Assembly (NCBI GenBank): GCA_964464895.1
Contig: CAYXGY010000006.1
Coordinates: 1 to 64,000 of the forward strand
Length of the DNA stretch: 64,000 bases
Direction: 5' to 3'
Source of the DNA: Helicobacter_D sp964464895
GTDB lineage: Bacteria; Campylobacterota; Campylobacteria; Campylobacterales; Helicobacteraceae
The notes under the pieces were generated by a model. That model did no database searches. It was given only the letters and a program-made list of their open reading frames with translations, and had not been told where the DNA came from. Every line of letters begins with the position of its first letter. Position 1 is the stretch's first letter. Of the stretch, positions 1 through 7,992 are shown piece by piece. Made by a program: the position numbers and the translations under genes.

Positions 1-1025
1 GTGCTTATTCTAACCAAACCATTAGAGCAAGCATTGGTGCTACAAGCTCTGATAAAATTGGACATGTAAGAACAGAGAGCTATGGTGCAGCTACTTTTAG
101 TTCTACAACAGCAGATAAGACTTTTACATTTACCGTAGGGAATAAAACCGTTGAGTTGGAATCTATCACAGTTTCTACAAGTGCGGGAACAGGTCTCGGT
201 GTCGTAGCTGAAGCTATCAACCGCTATTCTGATGAACTCGGTGGTGTGCGTGCAACAGCAGATGTGCAAGTAGTTACAGATGACGCCGTAGTAGCAGGAG
301 ATGTTATCAGCTTAAGTATCAATGGTGTAAGAATCGGGGATATTTTAGATATTAAAGCAAATGACAAAGACAATCGTCTTGTTCAAGCCATCAATGCTTA
401 CCAAGACACCACAGGAGTTCAAGCTTCTATTGACAAAGATGGTGCGTTAAGACTCACTTCAAAAGATGGTAGAGCAATCGATATTAGAGGAACTGTCTCT
501 ACGGTAGGTTTGGCAGCAGGAACAACTATCGGAACATTGAATCTTACTCAACTCGGTGCAAACGATATTAAATTTAGTGTTGATGGTGGAACTAATATTA
601 TTTCTGCTGGGGCTGAAGCGGTTACAACTTTGCGTAATCTCAAAGGTTTATATAATGCAGACACTCTAAAATCTATTGGTGTAACAACCACAGCAGTTGG
701 AACAGAATTAGTCACAGATTATGGTTCAGGTGTTACCACTCTTAAAGGTGCAATGCTAACAATGGATATTGCAGAATCTGCGATTAAACAACTAGATAGC
801 ATTCGTGCGGACTTGGGTTCTGTGCAACAACAAATGCAATCCACAGTCAATAACATCACAATCACTCAAGTGAATGTGAAGTCTGCTGAAAGTGGAATCA
901 GAGAAGTTGATTTCGCAAGTGAATCTGCAAACTACTCTAACCTAAACATTCTAGCTCAAGCTGGAAGTTATGCAATGAGCCAAGCCAATGCAGTGCAACA
1001 AAATATCTTAAGACTACTTCAATAG
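1..1025 (+). CDS. flagellin, C-terminal part (5' end outside window)
   Basis: The frame is open from the first complete codon at base 3 to a TAG at 1023-1025, giving the last 340 residues of a flagellin. Flagellin is exported by the flagellar type III apparatus and polymerises into the filament. The C-terminus carries the conserved D0/D1 helices: a segment reading SAESGIREVDFASESANYS followed by an end of the form QANAVQQNILRLLQ. Near the left edge SSDKIGHVR is typical of Helicobacter/Campylobacter flagellins. The middle (about residues 60-230) is the variable surface domain. The start codon and promoter lie outside the window. FlaA and FlaB share these ends, so I cannot say which it is. Confidence 0.95.
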   Translation, partial: AYSNQTIRASIGATSSDKIGHVRTESYGAATFSSTTADKTFTFTVGNKTVELESITVSTSAGTGLGVVAEAINRYSDELGGVRATADVQVVTDDAVVAGDVISLSINGVRIGDILDIKANDKDNRLVQAINAYQDTTGVQASIDKDGALRLTSKDGRAIDIRGTVSTVGLAAGTTIGTLNLTQLGANDIKFSVDGGTNIISAGAEAVTTLRNLKGLYNADTLKSIGVTTTAVGTELVTDYGSGVTTLKGAMLTMDIAESAIKQLDSIRADLGSVQQQMQSTVNNITITQVNVKSAESGIREVDFASESANYSNLNILAQAGSYAMSQANAVQQNILRLLQ

Positions 1026-1041
1026 TCTTTTTAAGATACTT

Positions 1042-1075
1042 AAAGCAAGGGATAAACCCTTGCTTTTCTTTTTAT
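1042..1075 (+). terminator. intrinsic terminator of the flagellin gene
   Basis: A perfect 10-bp stem, AAAGCAAGGG (1042-1051) with CCCTTGCTTT (1057-1066), encloses the loop ATAAA and runs into a T-rich tract. It starts 17 bases after the flagellin stop codon. This is a classic Rho-independent terminator, so the flagellin is probably the last gene of its transcript. Confidence 0.9.
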
Positions 1076-1238
1076 TCTTTCTTTACTTTAAATTATTTTC
1101 TTTCATTTTTCTTTGCTTTAAATTATTGTTTGGAGATGCTTTTAAATCATTGTGAGAAATTGGGATTCCAAGTCTCTAGCCCTGTGATAGAAACTTGAGA
1201 TTTTGAGTGTCTTAAGGACAAACTAAGCAGGGCTTTCT

Positions 1239-1370
1239 TATAATTTAAACCGTATTTTATAAGTTAGTTCTCAACTTAATTTTTTACAATTAAGATGAGA
1301 ACAATTAAAACTATCATAAAAGAAATAATTTCAATCATCTCTACTACCTCCTTAAACTTTTTCAAGTTTC
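1239..1370 (+). ncRNA. candidate antisense RNA opposite the small hydrophobic ORF
   Basis: A perfect TATAAT on the plus strand at 1239-1244 would start transcription near 1251. The RNA would run antisense through the whole 20-codon ORF (1276-1338) and its Shine-Dalgarno (1346-1353), reaching hairpin AAACTT-TTTC-AAGTTT at 1354-1369. Length would be about 120 bases. This is the placement expected of a type I antitoxin. Only the promoter-like hexamer and geometry are seen; the RNA ends are guesses. Confidence 0.35.
1276..1338 (-). CDS. 20-residue hydrophobic peptide, candidate type I toxin
   Basis: Read on the minus strand, an ATG at 1338-1336 opens a 20-codon ORF ending in TAA at 1278-1276. 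The peptide is MIEIISFMIVLIVLILIVKN: almost entirely Ile/Leu/Val, with one Glu near the start and a Lys near the end, so it could span a membrane once. Its ribosome site is exceptional: AAGGAGGT (minus, 1353-1346), the full anti-Shine-Dalgarno complement, 7 bases before the ATG. A TATAAT lies about 60 bases upstream (minus, 1406-1401), and an opposing TATAAT (plus, 1239-1244) could drive an antisense RNA. Composition and length recall Ibs-type and AapA-type type I toxins, which are small hydrophobic peptides silenced by antisense RNA. I know of no identical peptide. Expression and toxicity are inferred. Confidence 0.5.
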   Translation of the reverse strand: MIEIISFMIVLIVLILIVKN

Positions 1371-1400
1371 TATCTTCAGTAGCAATCCTTAAGACATTTG

Positions 1401-1406
1401 ATTATA
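1401..1406 (-). promoter_or_regulatory. -10 element for the 20-residue peptide mRNA
   Basis: Perfect TATAAT on the minus strand. Transcription would start near 1394, giving a leader of about 55 bases before the ATG at 1338. No good -35 box is seen, which is usual for Helicobacter housekeeping promoters. Confidence 0.45.
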
Positions 1407-1593
1407 GAGTTTCTAAACTTTAGAAATGGTTAATGATGATTTTTGTTGTATCCTTGTAAGTGTTATTTATAATGCGTGGCAATCTACAATTTCATCTGTT
1501 TTTAGATTCCATTATTTGATTATGGATTGCTACAATTCCACAAGTGGAATCTCGTAATGACATTGCAAGGATAGAATACAAAGACAAAGTGGG
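1407..1593. other. non-coding spacer between small-ORF locus and murE
   Basis: I see no gene here. It contains two short palindromes, TTTCTAAA-C-TTTAGAAA near 1410-1427 and ATTCCAC-AA-GTGGAAT at 1535-1550, and a plus-strand TATAAT near 1470 with no ORF behind it. None has a T-tract typical of a terminator for the converging murE transcript. Confidence 0.5.
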
Positions 1594-2940
1594 CTATGGC
1601 TTGAGTGATTCTAATACTTTTTGCACTTCCTCGCAATCGTCAAAATGCAGGGTTTGATTCCCGATGATTTGGTAGGTTTCATCGCCTTTTCCTAGAATCA
1701 ATAGTATTTCCTCTTTTTTAAGATTTTTGATTGCCATTTCAATGGCTTTGGCACGATTTTCTTCTAAATGAATTTCACGATGATTTCTTAGGTCTTGAGG
1801 GATTCCGCTTAAAATTTCCTGCATAATTTGAGAGGGAATCTCACTGCGTGGATTATCGCTCGTGATATAGAGTTTTTGTGCATATTTAGCAGCACATAGT
1901 CCCATTTTTGGACGTTTGCTTCTGTCTCTATCTCCTCCTGCGCCAAAGATTACGGCGATTCTTTGGTGTAAGAAAGATTGAAAGATTTTTTCCATACCAT
2001 CTTCGGTGTGCGCAAAATCTACGATAATTAGGGGATTTTGGCTCACAACTTGCATTCTTCCTAAAACCCCACCGAAATTTTCTAGTTTCTTACAAATTTC
2101 ATTTAGTGTAGTGTCTTCTAGGAGTTTGACTGCCCCGATTGCTGCAAGCGCATTATAAAGGTTATGTTTGCCAAAAAGTGTGCATTCTAGGCTTGCTTCT
2201 TCTTTGCCATAAGTAATTTGCGCTGTAACGCCTCCTTGCAAGCTATAAGCTTTGGCATTGAGTGTCGCAGGAGATTCTATGCCATAGGTTATGGCTTTTT
2301 CTAGCGCATAGTGCGCATTGGATTCGTCTTTGTTAATCAGTTTCAAGTCTGCAGGATTGGCAAAAAAGGAGTTTTTTACCGCAATATAGTTTTCTAAAGT
2401 CTTATGATAATCCAAATGGTCGCTTGTGATATTAGTAAGAATCCGCAAGTCAAAATGCAACCCCTCAATGCGATTTTGTACAATTGCGTGCGAACTAACT
2501 TCCATTACGAAATATTGGCAATTTTCTGCTCTTGCTTCGTGGATTGCGCTATAAATCTCTAGCAAACTAGGAGTTGTAAGCCCTTTGGGTCGTTTTTGGA
2601 TTCCATTGACAAAAAATCCTCGTGTGCCAAGCAATGCGACAGAATAGCCAAAATCTAGCAAAATAGAATAAATCATTGCTGCGGTAGTGGTTTTGCCATT
2701 CGTGCCTGTAATACCAATAAGCTTAAGATTTAAATCAAAAAAGTTTATTAAATCTTTTGGAGTAATAAAAATTTTAAATCCATTTTTCTTGGCAGATTCT
2801 TGATAATTCTGATTGCTTTGAGTGATTAAAAATGCGCAATTTTGAGGGTTACAATCCTGTGTGGCTTGTAAATTCTCTCTTGAATCATCGCTAATGAAGC
2901 GCAAAGTGGGATTGTTATTTGTTGGAATCGCTACTCGCAT
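1594..2940 (-). CDS. murE: UDP-N-acetylmuramoyl-tripeptide synthetase MurE
   Basis: MurE is the cytoplasmic ATP-dependent ligase that adds the third amino acid to UDP-MurNAc-L-Ala-D-Glu in peptidoglycan precursor synthesis. The 448 residues show the Mur ligase P-loop GTNGKTTT at 79-86, the central-domain stretch SDHLDYH near 173-179, and the C-terminal DNPRSE near 362-367. DNPR is the signature of enzymes that add meso-diaminopimelate. The N-terminal substrate domain is short compared with the E. coli enzyme. The ATG at 2940 lies 33 bases after the stop of the next upstream gene, so the three minus-strand genes nfu, the unknown gene and murE look like one operon. I recall the same order in H. 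pylori. Confidence 0.95.
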   Translation of the reverse strand: MRVAIPTNNNPTLRFISDDSRENLQATQDCNPQNCAFLITQSNQNYQESAKKNGFKIFITPKDLINFFDLNLKLIGITGTNGKTTTAAMIYSILLDFGYSVALLGTRGFFVNGIQKRPKGLTTPSLLEIYSAIHEARAENCQYFVMEVSSHAIVQNRIEGLHFDLRILTNITSDHLDYHKTLENYIAVKNSFFANPADLKLINKDESNAHYALEKAITYGIESPATLNAKAYSLQGGVTAQITYGKEEASLECTLFGKHNLYNALAAIGAVKLLEDTTLNEICKKLENFGGVLGRMQVVSQNPLIIVDFAHTEDGMEKIFQSFLHQRIAVIFGAGGDRDRSKRPKMGLCAAKYAQKLYITSDNPRSEIPSQIMQEILSGIPQDLRNHREIHLEENRAKAIEMAIKNLKKEEILLILGKGDETYQIIGNQTLHFDDCEEVQKVLESLKP

Positions 2941-2973
2941 AAATTTCCTTTAATTGATATGGAATCACAAGGT

Positions 2974-3570
2974 TTAAGTTTCTTTGTCTTTTAAGATTTT
3001 ACGATAAAGACGCATAAAGTCTTTGTCATAAAACAATAAATTCCCCGCATTTTCAAAATAATTAATCGCAATCTCTTCAAAGCCAAATTTTACAAGATTG
3101 CGCACAAAAAATAAAAATTCGTTTTTGTTTGTAAAAATGATTTTGGAGCTAAACATTAAATCTTCAAACGCTTCTTTGAAACCGACTTTGGCAGAATGCA
3201 CCACGAAATCCTCATACAAGATTCCATCGTTTTTGTCAATTTCTGCTTCTTGCAAGCTCCAAATTGCGAGATTGAGTGCGTAGAGATTTTTATCAAAATT
3301 TTCAATCATTTCTAACACGATTTCCTCTGCTTCTAAATCATTTTTCCCACGAATCACTTGATAATATTCAAACAACGCACGCGCCTCATCTTCGTATTCT
3401 AATGCCATATCCGAAAGTGTGCTAAGCATATTAAAATAGCGGGATTCTTTGTCGCTTAGGTTATTAAGGAGCAAGTTTGCATAGGAGAGAATCTCTAAAA
3501 CACGCGCATATTGGTGCTTGCTAAAGGCGAGTTTCGCTTTGTTTCTGAAATACGCAAAGTCTTTTGCCAT
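2974..3570 (-). CDS. conserved Campylobacterota protein of unknown function
   Basis: A soluble, helix-rich protein of 198 residues with no signal peptide or membrane segment. The N-terminal third (KLAFSKHQYARVLEILSYANLLLN) has the spacing of tetratricopeptide-like helices, and the rest is rich in Phe, Glu and Lys with predicted helices. No catalytic motif is visible. It sits between nfu and murE, 20 bases after nfu, in an order I recall from H. pylori, so it is a conserved gene rather than a chance ORF. Function is unknown. A scaffolding or protein-interaction role would fit a TPR-like fold, but that is inference. Confidence 0.8.
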   Translation of the reverse strand: MAKDFAYFRNKAKLAFSKHQYARVLEILSYANLLLNNLSDKESRYFNMLSTLSDMALEYEDEARALFEYYQVIRGKNDLEAEEIVLEMIENFDKNLYALNLAIWSLQEAEIDKNDGILYEDFVVHSAKVGFKEAFEDLMFSSKIIFTNKNEFLFFVRNLVKFGFEEIAINYFENAGNLLFYDKDFMRLYRKILKDKET

Positions 3571-3590
3571 TTTTAAGCCTTAAATCATCT

Positions 3591-3836
3591 TTAGGATTCG
3601 TTAATAAGCTCAATATCGGGGTGAATGTCGTTTTTGAGCGTGCGTTCAATTCCGAATTTAAGGGTCTGTGCGCTACTTGGACAGCCTCTACACGCACCCT
3701 CTAAGCGCACAAAAACTTTACCATTTTCAATTCTAAGTAAAGTTACATTACCTCCGTCTTGAATCAGTAATGGACGCACTTTGTCAATGCTTAATTCTAC
3801 GGGCTTTAAAAGTTCTTCATCACTAAAGGGAAGCAT
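3591..3836 (-). CDS. nfu: NifU-like C-terminal domain iron-sulfur scaffold (Nfu)
   Basis: An 81-residue protein made of the NifU C-terminal domain, which carries or transfers Fe-S clusters to target proteins. The cluster-binding CxxC is in LEGACRGCPSSAQTLK, and IHPDIELIN closes the domain. I chose the ATG at 3836 (MLPFSDEELLKPVE) over an in-frame ATG at 3860 because AAGGAA lies 4 bases before it. The upstream ATG has no ribosome site, and the related H. pylori protein starts at the equivalent position. It is the first gene of the minus-strand nfu-unknown-murE set and is divergent from frdCAB, whose products need Fe-S clusters. Confidence 0.9.
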   Translation of the reverse strand: MLPFSDEELLKPVELSIDKVRPLLIQDGGNVTLLRIENGKVFVRLEGACRGCPSSAQTLKFGIERTLKNDIHPDIELINES

Positions 3837-3965
3837 AATTTTCCTTGATTTTGGTTTCATTGATTTTATGAAATTTTATTCAAGTTATGATAATACTTAA
3901 GTTTTCTTAAAGTTTTAATAAAAAAGTTCTTAAAAATATTTAATGTAATTTTATCTAAAATGTTT

Positions 3966-3971
3966 TATAAT
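3966..3971 (+). promoter_or_regulatory. -10 element of the frdCAB promoter
   Basis: TATAAT in the context TTTTATAATTAC, 65 bases before the frdC ATG. A leader of about 58 bases follows, ending in a strong AGGAGG at about 4025-4030. Confidence 0.6.
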
Positions 3972-4035
3972 TACACGATTTTTAGGTTTAATGGCGTTGT
4001 GCAAAGGCACTGGTAATCTACTTTAGGAGGGTTTT

Positions 4036-4767
4036 ATGCAAAATGATGAAGTAGTAATTGAGAGTTATTTAAAAGTAACTTCAGAGCGCAAAAAAAGAAA
4101 AAATCCTGCGCGTTGGGATATGTTACAAAGTATTACAGGAGCTATTTTAGCGATTTTTATTTTGTTCCATATGTGTTTTACATCTTCTATTTTATTAGGT
4201 ACAGAAGCATTTGAAGCGGTGGTTGGCTTCAGTGAGGGTTCATTCATCTTTGGAGGACACGGGATTCCGCTTTTAACCACTTTAGTTGTGCTTGTGATAA
4301 GCGTTGTGTTTGTGGCTCACGCATTTTTGGCTATGAGAAAATTCCCTGCAAATTTCCAACAATTTATGATTTTTAAAACACATAAATGTTTGATGAAACA
4401 TTGTGATACCACACTTTGGTGGATACAATTTTTGACAGGATTTGCATTATTTTTCTTGGGTGGCGCACATCTTATCACCATTCTTTTTAATTCTACAAGC
4501 ATTAATGCAATCACTTCTGCGTCAAGATTCGTAGATGGTAATTTGGCAAAATTTTATCTTGTCTTGCTTGTAGTTATGGTATTGCACGCAAGCATTGGAT
4601 TGTATCGCGTAATCATTAAATGGGTTCCGCTCGAAGCACCAACTACCGCACAAAGCAATGTAAAACGCAAAAATGTTAAAGTTGCTGTGTTTGCAGTATT
4701 TATCGTTTTGGGTGTCATTGCATTTATTGCAGATTTCACTTGGATTGCGTTAGGCAAAAGTCTATAA
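4036..4767 (+). CDS. frdC: fumarate reductase cytochrome b subunit
   Basis: FrdC is the di-heme membrane anchor of the menaquinol:fumarate reductase. It takes electrons from menaquinol and passes them to FrdB. The 243 residues form five hydrophobic segments (about 30-50, 75-95, 125-150, 168-190 and 210-235) with His residues positioned in the helices (FHMCF, VAHAF, GAHLI, VLHAS), consistent with axial heme ligation as in the Wolinella enzyme. It is the first gene of frdCAB, 11 bases before frdA, and is preceded by AGGAGG. The order C-A-B is typical of Helicobacter and Wolinella. Confidence 0.95.
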   Translation: MQNDEVVIESYLKVTSERKKRKNPARWDMLQSITGAILAIFILFHMCFTSSILLGTEAFEAVVGFSEGSFIFGGHGIPLLTTLVVLVISVVFVAHAFLAMRKFPANFQQFMIFKTHKCLMKHCDTTLWWIQFLTGFALFFLGGAHLITILFNSTSINAITSASRFVDGNLAKFYLVLLVVMVLHASIGLYRVIIKWVPLEAPTTAQSNVKRKNVKVAVFAVFIVLGVIAFIADFTWIALGKSL

Positions 4768-4778
4768 AGGAGAGATGA

Positions 4779-6752
4779 ATGAAAATAGTATATTGCGATT
4801 CATTAGTGATTGGTGGAGGTTTGGCAGGACTTCGTGCAGCAGTTGCCTGTAAGGAAAAGAATCTTAATACAATCGTTTTAAGTCTTATTCCTGTGAAAAG
4901 AAGCCACTCTGCCGCAGCTCAAGGTGGTATGCAAGCAAGTCTTGGAAACTCCAAAATGAGTGATGGCGATAATGAGGATTTGCACTTTGCGGATACGGTA
5001 AAAGGAAGTGATTGGGGTTGCGACCAAAAAGTTGCTAGAATGTTCGTTACCACAGCTCCTAAAGCAATTCGTCAATTAGCCGCTTGGGGTGTGCCATGGA
5101 CAAGAATTAAAAAGGGTGATAGAACTGCAATCATTAATGCACAAAAAACTACTATCACTGAAGAAGAATTTAGACACGGATTAATCCATTCTCGCGACTT
5201 CGGTGGAACAAAGAAATGGAGAACTTGTTATACAGCAGACGCGACAGGACACTCTATGTTATTTGCAGTAGCAAATGAGGCACTAAAACGTGGCGTGATT
5301 ATCCACGATAGAAAAGAAGCAGTTGCTTTGATTCATAAAAATAATCGTTGCTATGGCGCAGTTGTACGTGATTTAATTACAGGTGAATTGATTGGTTATG
5401 TTGCCAAAGGAACATTGATTGCCACAGGTGGTTATGGAAGAATTTACAAAGACACAACCAATGCGGTAATTTGTGAGGGAACAGGGACTGCATTAGCACT
5501 TGAAACAGGAATTGCAAAATTAGGCAATATGGAAGCAGTGCAATTCCACCCAACAGGACTTTTCCCAAGTGGGATTCTACTTACAGAAGGATGTCGTGGA
5601 GATGGTGGAGTTTTGCGTGATGTTGATGGTTATCGCTTTATGCCAGATTATGAACCAGAGAAAAAAGAGCTTGCGAGCCGTGATGTTGTTGCGCGTAGAA
5701 TGCTTCAAAGAATCCGTGAGGGCAAAGGTGTAAGCTCTCCTTATGGCGAGCATTTGTGGCTTGATATTTCAATTTTGGGACGCAAACACATTGAAACAAA
5801 TTTGCGTGATGTGCAAGAAATTTGTCAAGTTTTTGCGGGAATTGACCCTGCGGATAAATGGGCTCCTGTTAAGCCAATGCAACACTATTGTATGGGTGGA
5901 ATCCGAACTAATGCCAAAGGTGAAACTGCATTACAAGGGTTATTCTCTGCCGGTGAAGCAGCTTGCTGGGATTTGCATGGTTTCAATCGCTTAGGTGGAA
6001 ACTCTGTAAGTGAAGCAGTAGTTAGCGGTATGATTATTGGGGATTATTTTGCAGAATCTTGCGCGGGAACTTATGCAGACATTGAAACTAAATTGGTTGA
6101 AGAGTTTATCAATGCGCAGCAAGCTTATTTGGATAGTATTTTGGCAAACACAGGCACAGAGAATGTGTTTGAAATCAAAAATAGTATGAAACAAATTATG
6201 GGTGATAAAGTGGGAATCTTTAGAGATGGAGAACACTTAGCATCTGCTGTGAGTGAGCTAGAGCAACTTTATATCCGTAGCAAAAACATCGGAATCAAGA
6301 CAAAACGACTTTCAGCTAATCCCGAGTTAGAAGAAGCTTATCGTGTGCCAAAAATGTTGAAAATTGCATTATGTGTTGCAAAGGGTGCATTAGACAGAAC
6401 AGAATCTCGTGGAGCGCATAGCCGTGAGGATTATCCAAAACGTGATGACCAAAATTGGTTGAAACGTACTTTGACAAGTTGGGAAAATCCAAATCAAACA
6501 ATGCCAACAGTTACTTATGAGCCACTTGATATTGCTACAATGGAAATGGCTCCGGGATTCCGTGGATATGGTGCAAAAGGAATGATTATTGAAAATCCAG
6601 AAAGCCTAAGACGTCAAGAACAGATTGATAAAATTAGGTCTGATATGGAAGCACAAGGCAAAGACCGCTATGAAATTCAAGAAGCATTAATGCCATTTGA
6701 GTTACAACCACGTTATAAAGCGCGCAATGAGAGAATAGGAGACAAACAATGA
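4779..6752 (+). CDS. frdA: fumarate reductase flavoprotein subunit
   Basis: FrdA is the catalytic subunit that reduces fumarate to succinate on the cytoplasmic face in anaerobic or microaerobic respiration. The 657 residues show the FAD dinucleotide-binding GGGLAG at 12-17. RSHSAAAQGG at 41-50 contains the His that covalently holds FAD. The substrate-domain motif HPTGLFPSG is near 260, and RGAHSREDYPKRDD is near 550. Length matches the Wolinella/Helicobacter subunit. The stop overlaps the frdB start by 4 bases (ATGA), indicating coupled translation. Confidence 0.97.
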   Translation: MKIVYCDSLVIGGGLAGLRAAVACKEKNLNTIVLSLIPVKRSHSAAAQGGMQASLGNSKMSDGDNEDLHFADTVKGSDWGCDQKVARMFVTTAPKAIRQLAAWGVPWTRIKKGDRTAIINAQKTTITEEEFRHGLIHSRDFGGTKKWRTCYTADATGHSMLFAVANEALKRGVIIHDRKEAVALIHKNNRCYGAVVRDLITGELIGYVAKGTLIATGGYGRIYKDTTNAVICEGTGTALALETGIAKLGNMEAVQFHPTGLFPSGILLTEGCRGDGGVLRDVDGYRFMPDYEPEKKELASRDVVARRMLQRIREGKGVSSPYGEHLWLDISILGRKHIETNLRDVQEICQVFAGIDPADKWAPVKPMQHYCMGGIRTNAKGETALQGLFSAGEAACWDLHGFNRLGGNSVSEAVVSGMIIGDYFAESCAGTYADIETKLVEEFINAQQAYLDSILANTGTENVFEIKNSMKQIMGDKVGIFRDGEHLASAVSELEQLYIRSKNIGIKTKRLSANPELEEAYRVPKMLKIALCVAKGALDRTESRGAHSREDYPKRDDQNWLKRTLTSWENPNQTMPTVTYEPLDIATMEMAPGFRGYGAKGMIIENPESLRRQEQIDKIRSDMEAQGKDRYEIQEALMPFELQPRYKARNERIGDKQ

Positions 6753-7495
6753 GTGGAGCAGTTCAAAGCAGTAATAGAGAATTAACAATTAGAGTATTGA
6801 AGTTCAATCCCAATAGCGCAGTATCTAAACCACATTTCGCAGAATATAAGCTCAAAGAAGCACATTCTATGACGGTTTTTATCGTGCTAAATATGATTCG
6901 TGAGCAGTATGACCCGGATTTGAGTTTTGACTTCGTTTGTCGTGCAGGGATTTGCGGAAGTTGTGGAATGATGATTAATGGACGTCCTCGTCTTGCTTGT
7001 CGCACTTTGACAAAAGACTTCCCTGATGGCGTCATCACTCTTATGCCATTGCCTGCATTTAAATTGATTAAAGATTTGTCAGTAGATACAGGAAATTGGT
7101 TTAATGGTATGAGCAAACGTGTAGAAAGCTGGATTCACGCGCAAGAAAAAAGTGAAGAGCATATGCGTCAAATTGAAACAAGAGTAGAACCAGAAGTTGC
7201 TGCGGAAGTTTTTGAGCTTGATAGATGTATTGAGTGTGGTTGCTGCATTGCCTCTTGTGGAACAAAGCTTATGCGTGAAGATTTCGTGGGTGCTGCTGGA
7301 TTTAACCGCGTAGTTCGGTTTATGCTTGACCCACACGATGAAAGAACAGACGCAGATTTCTATGAGTTAGTCGGTGATGACAATGGTGTATTTGGGTGTA
7401 TGAGCTTGTTGGCGTGCCACGATGTCTGCCCCAAAAATCTACCATTGCAAAGCAAAATTGCTTACCTTAGGCGCAAAATGGCGACTGCAAAATAA
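6749..7495 (+). CDS. frdB: fumarate reductase iron-sulfur subunit
   Basis: FrdB relays electrons from FrdC to FrdA through three clusters. The [2Fe-2S] ligands are C64, C69, C72 and C84 (CRAGICGSCG...RLAC). A ferredoxin-type CIECGCC begins at residue 160, and a second Cys set lies in GCMSLLACHDVCPKN near the end. The 248-residue length is normal. It is the last frd gene and is followed directly by an intrinsic terminator. Confidence 0.97.
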   Translation: MSGAVQSSNRELTIRVLKFNPNSAVSKPHFAEYKLKEAHSMTVFIVLNMIREQYDPDLSFDFVCRAGICGSCGMMINGRPRLACRTLTKDFPDGVITLMPLPAFKLIKDLSVDTGNWFNGMSKRVESWIHAQEKSEEHMRQIETRVEPEVAAEVFELDRCIECGCCIASCGTKLMREDFVGAAGFNRVVRFMLDPHDERTDADFYELVGDDNGVFGCMSLLACHDVCPKNLPLQSKIAYLRRKMATAK

Positions 7496-7501
7496 GTCCG
7501 T

Positions 7502-7537
7502 TTGGAATCCCCGCTTGGGATTCCAACTATTTTTATT
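7502..7537 (+). terminator. terminator of frdCAB
   Basis: A perfect 10-bp stem, TTGGAATCCC (7502-7511) with GGGATTCCAA (7517-7526), has a 5-base loop and is followed by CTATTTTTATTT. It starts 7 bases after the frdB stop and just before the tRNA gene. Confidence 0.85.
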
Positions 7538-7538
7538 T

Positions 7539-7626
7539 AGAGAGGTGTCCGAGCGGTTGAAGGAGCACGCCTGGAACGCGTGTAAAGTGCAAGCTTTCGA
7601 GGGTTCGAATCCCTTCCTCTCTGCCA
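7539..7626 (+). tRNA. tRNA-Ser (anticodon GGA)
   Basis: The acceptor stem AGAGAGG (7539-7545) pairs with CCTCTCT (7616-7622), with discriminator G and an encoded CCA at 7624-7626. The anticodon loop reads CTGGAAC, giving GGA. A long variable arm (class II) and the T-loop GGTTCGAAT are present. Total 88 bases. It reads UCC and UCU serine codons. A 79-codon open frame over the same bases is a shadow. Confidence 0.95.
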
Positions 7627-7992
7627 TTACTATTACAATGACTAAAACTCTCAATCATTAACATTTTAAGAAAATAAAGATTCTATTTAATTTGCAAAGA
7701 TGATTTTTAATTAATTTTAAATCAGTAGCTTTTCCTTTAATCTTGGTAGAATAAAAAAGGCATATGAAATTCCAATACGATTACTTTTTGTGAATGCTGT
7801 GAGTGAAAATTAGTAGGGCATACCTAAAAATTTTATTTGTGAAATATGATTTATTTTGATAACAAAGTTTGCATATTGGAGGGTGATTGTTTTGCAGTAT
7901 TTGATGATAAATATTACTTTAGTAGAGATATTTATTGATTAAGAGACTTGCAGGTGCAACTAGAATCCTAAGATTCTAGTTTTATCATCACG
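7627..7992. other. 366-base spacer with a hairpin; possible gene remnant
   Basis: No convincing gene. A 25-codon plus-strand ORF at 7846-7923 (starts MIYFDNKVCILEGD) has protein-like composition but no ribosome site, so it may be a remnant of a decayed gene. At 7959-7982 a perfect hairpin, AACTAGAATC-CTAA-GATTCTAGTT, is followed by TTATC on the plus strand. On the minus strand it lies 11 bases past the sodC stop but lacks a T-tract there. Confidence 0.5.

Larger units (their letters stand above)
1186..1396 (-). promoter_or_regulatory. long-range mRNA pairing elements around the small ORF
   Basis: In the minus-strand transcript, 1374-1362 (GATAGAAACTTGA) is perfectly complementary over 13 bases to 1198-1186 (TCAAGTTTCTATC), which lies beyond the ORF. 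Nested inside it, 1355-1349 (TTAAGGA, part of the Shine-Dalgarno) can pair with 1218-1212 (TCCTTAA), which would hide the ribosome site. Two competing structures are possible. One is a local hairpin of the leader (AAACTT/AAGTTT, 1369-1354). The other is an 11-base complementarity between the 5' end (1396-1386) and 1218-1208. A long-range fold that keeps full-length mRNA silent is characteristic of type I toxin mRNAs such as hok and aapA. The pairing is seen in the sequence; the function is inferred. Confidence 0.45.

Noticed and set aside
1535..1550. ATTCCAC-AA-GTGGAAT palindrome as murE terminator or operator
   Set aside because: Two-base loop, no T-tract in either direction, and short GGAATC-type palindromes are frequent in this genome by composition.
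6763..7116. 117-codon minus-strand ORF inside frdB
   Set aside because: Antisense shadow of a well-supported gene, with no ribosome site or protein family.
7422..7661. 79-codon plus-strand ORF after frdB
   Set aside because: It runs over the tRNA-Ser gene and the frdB terminator; it is a shadow of the frdB end and tRNA.
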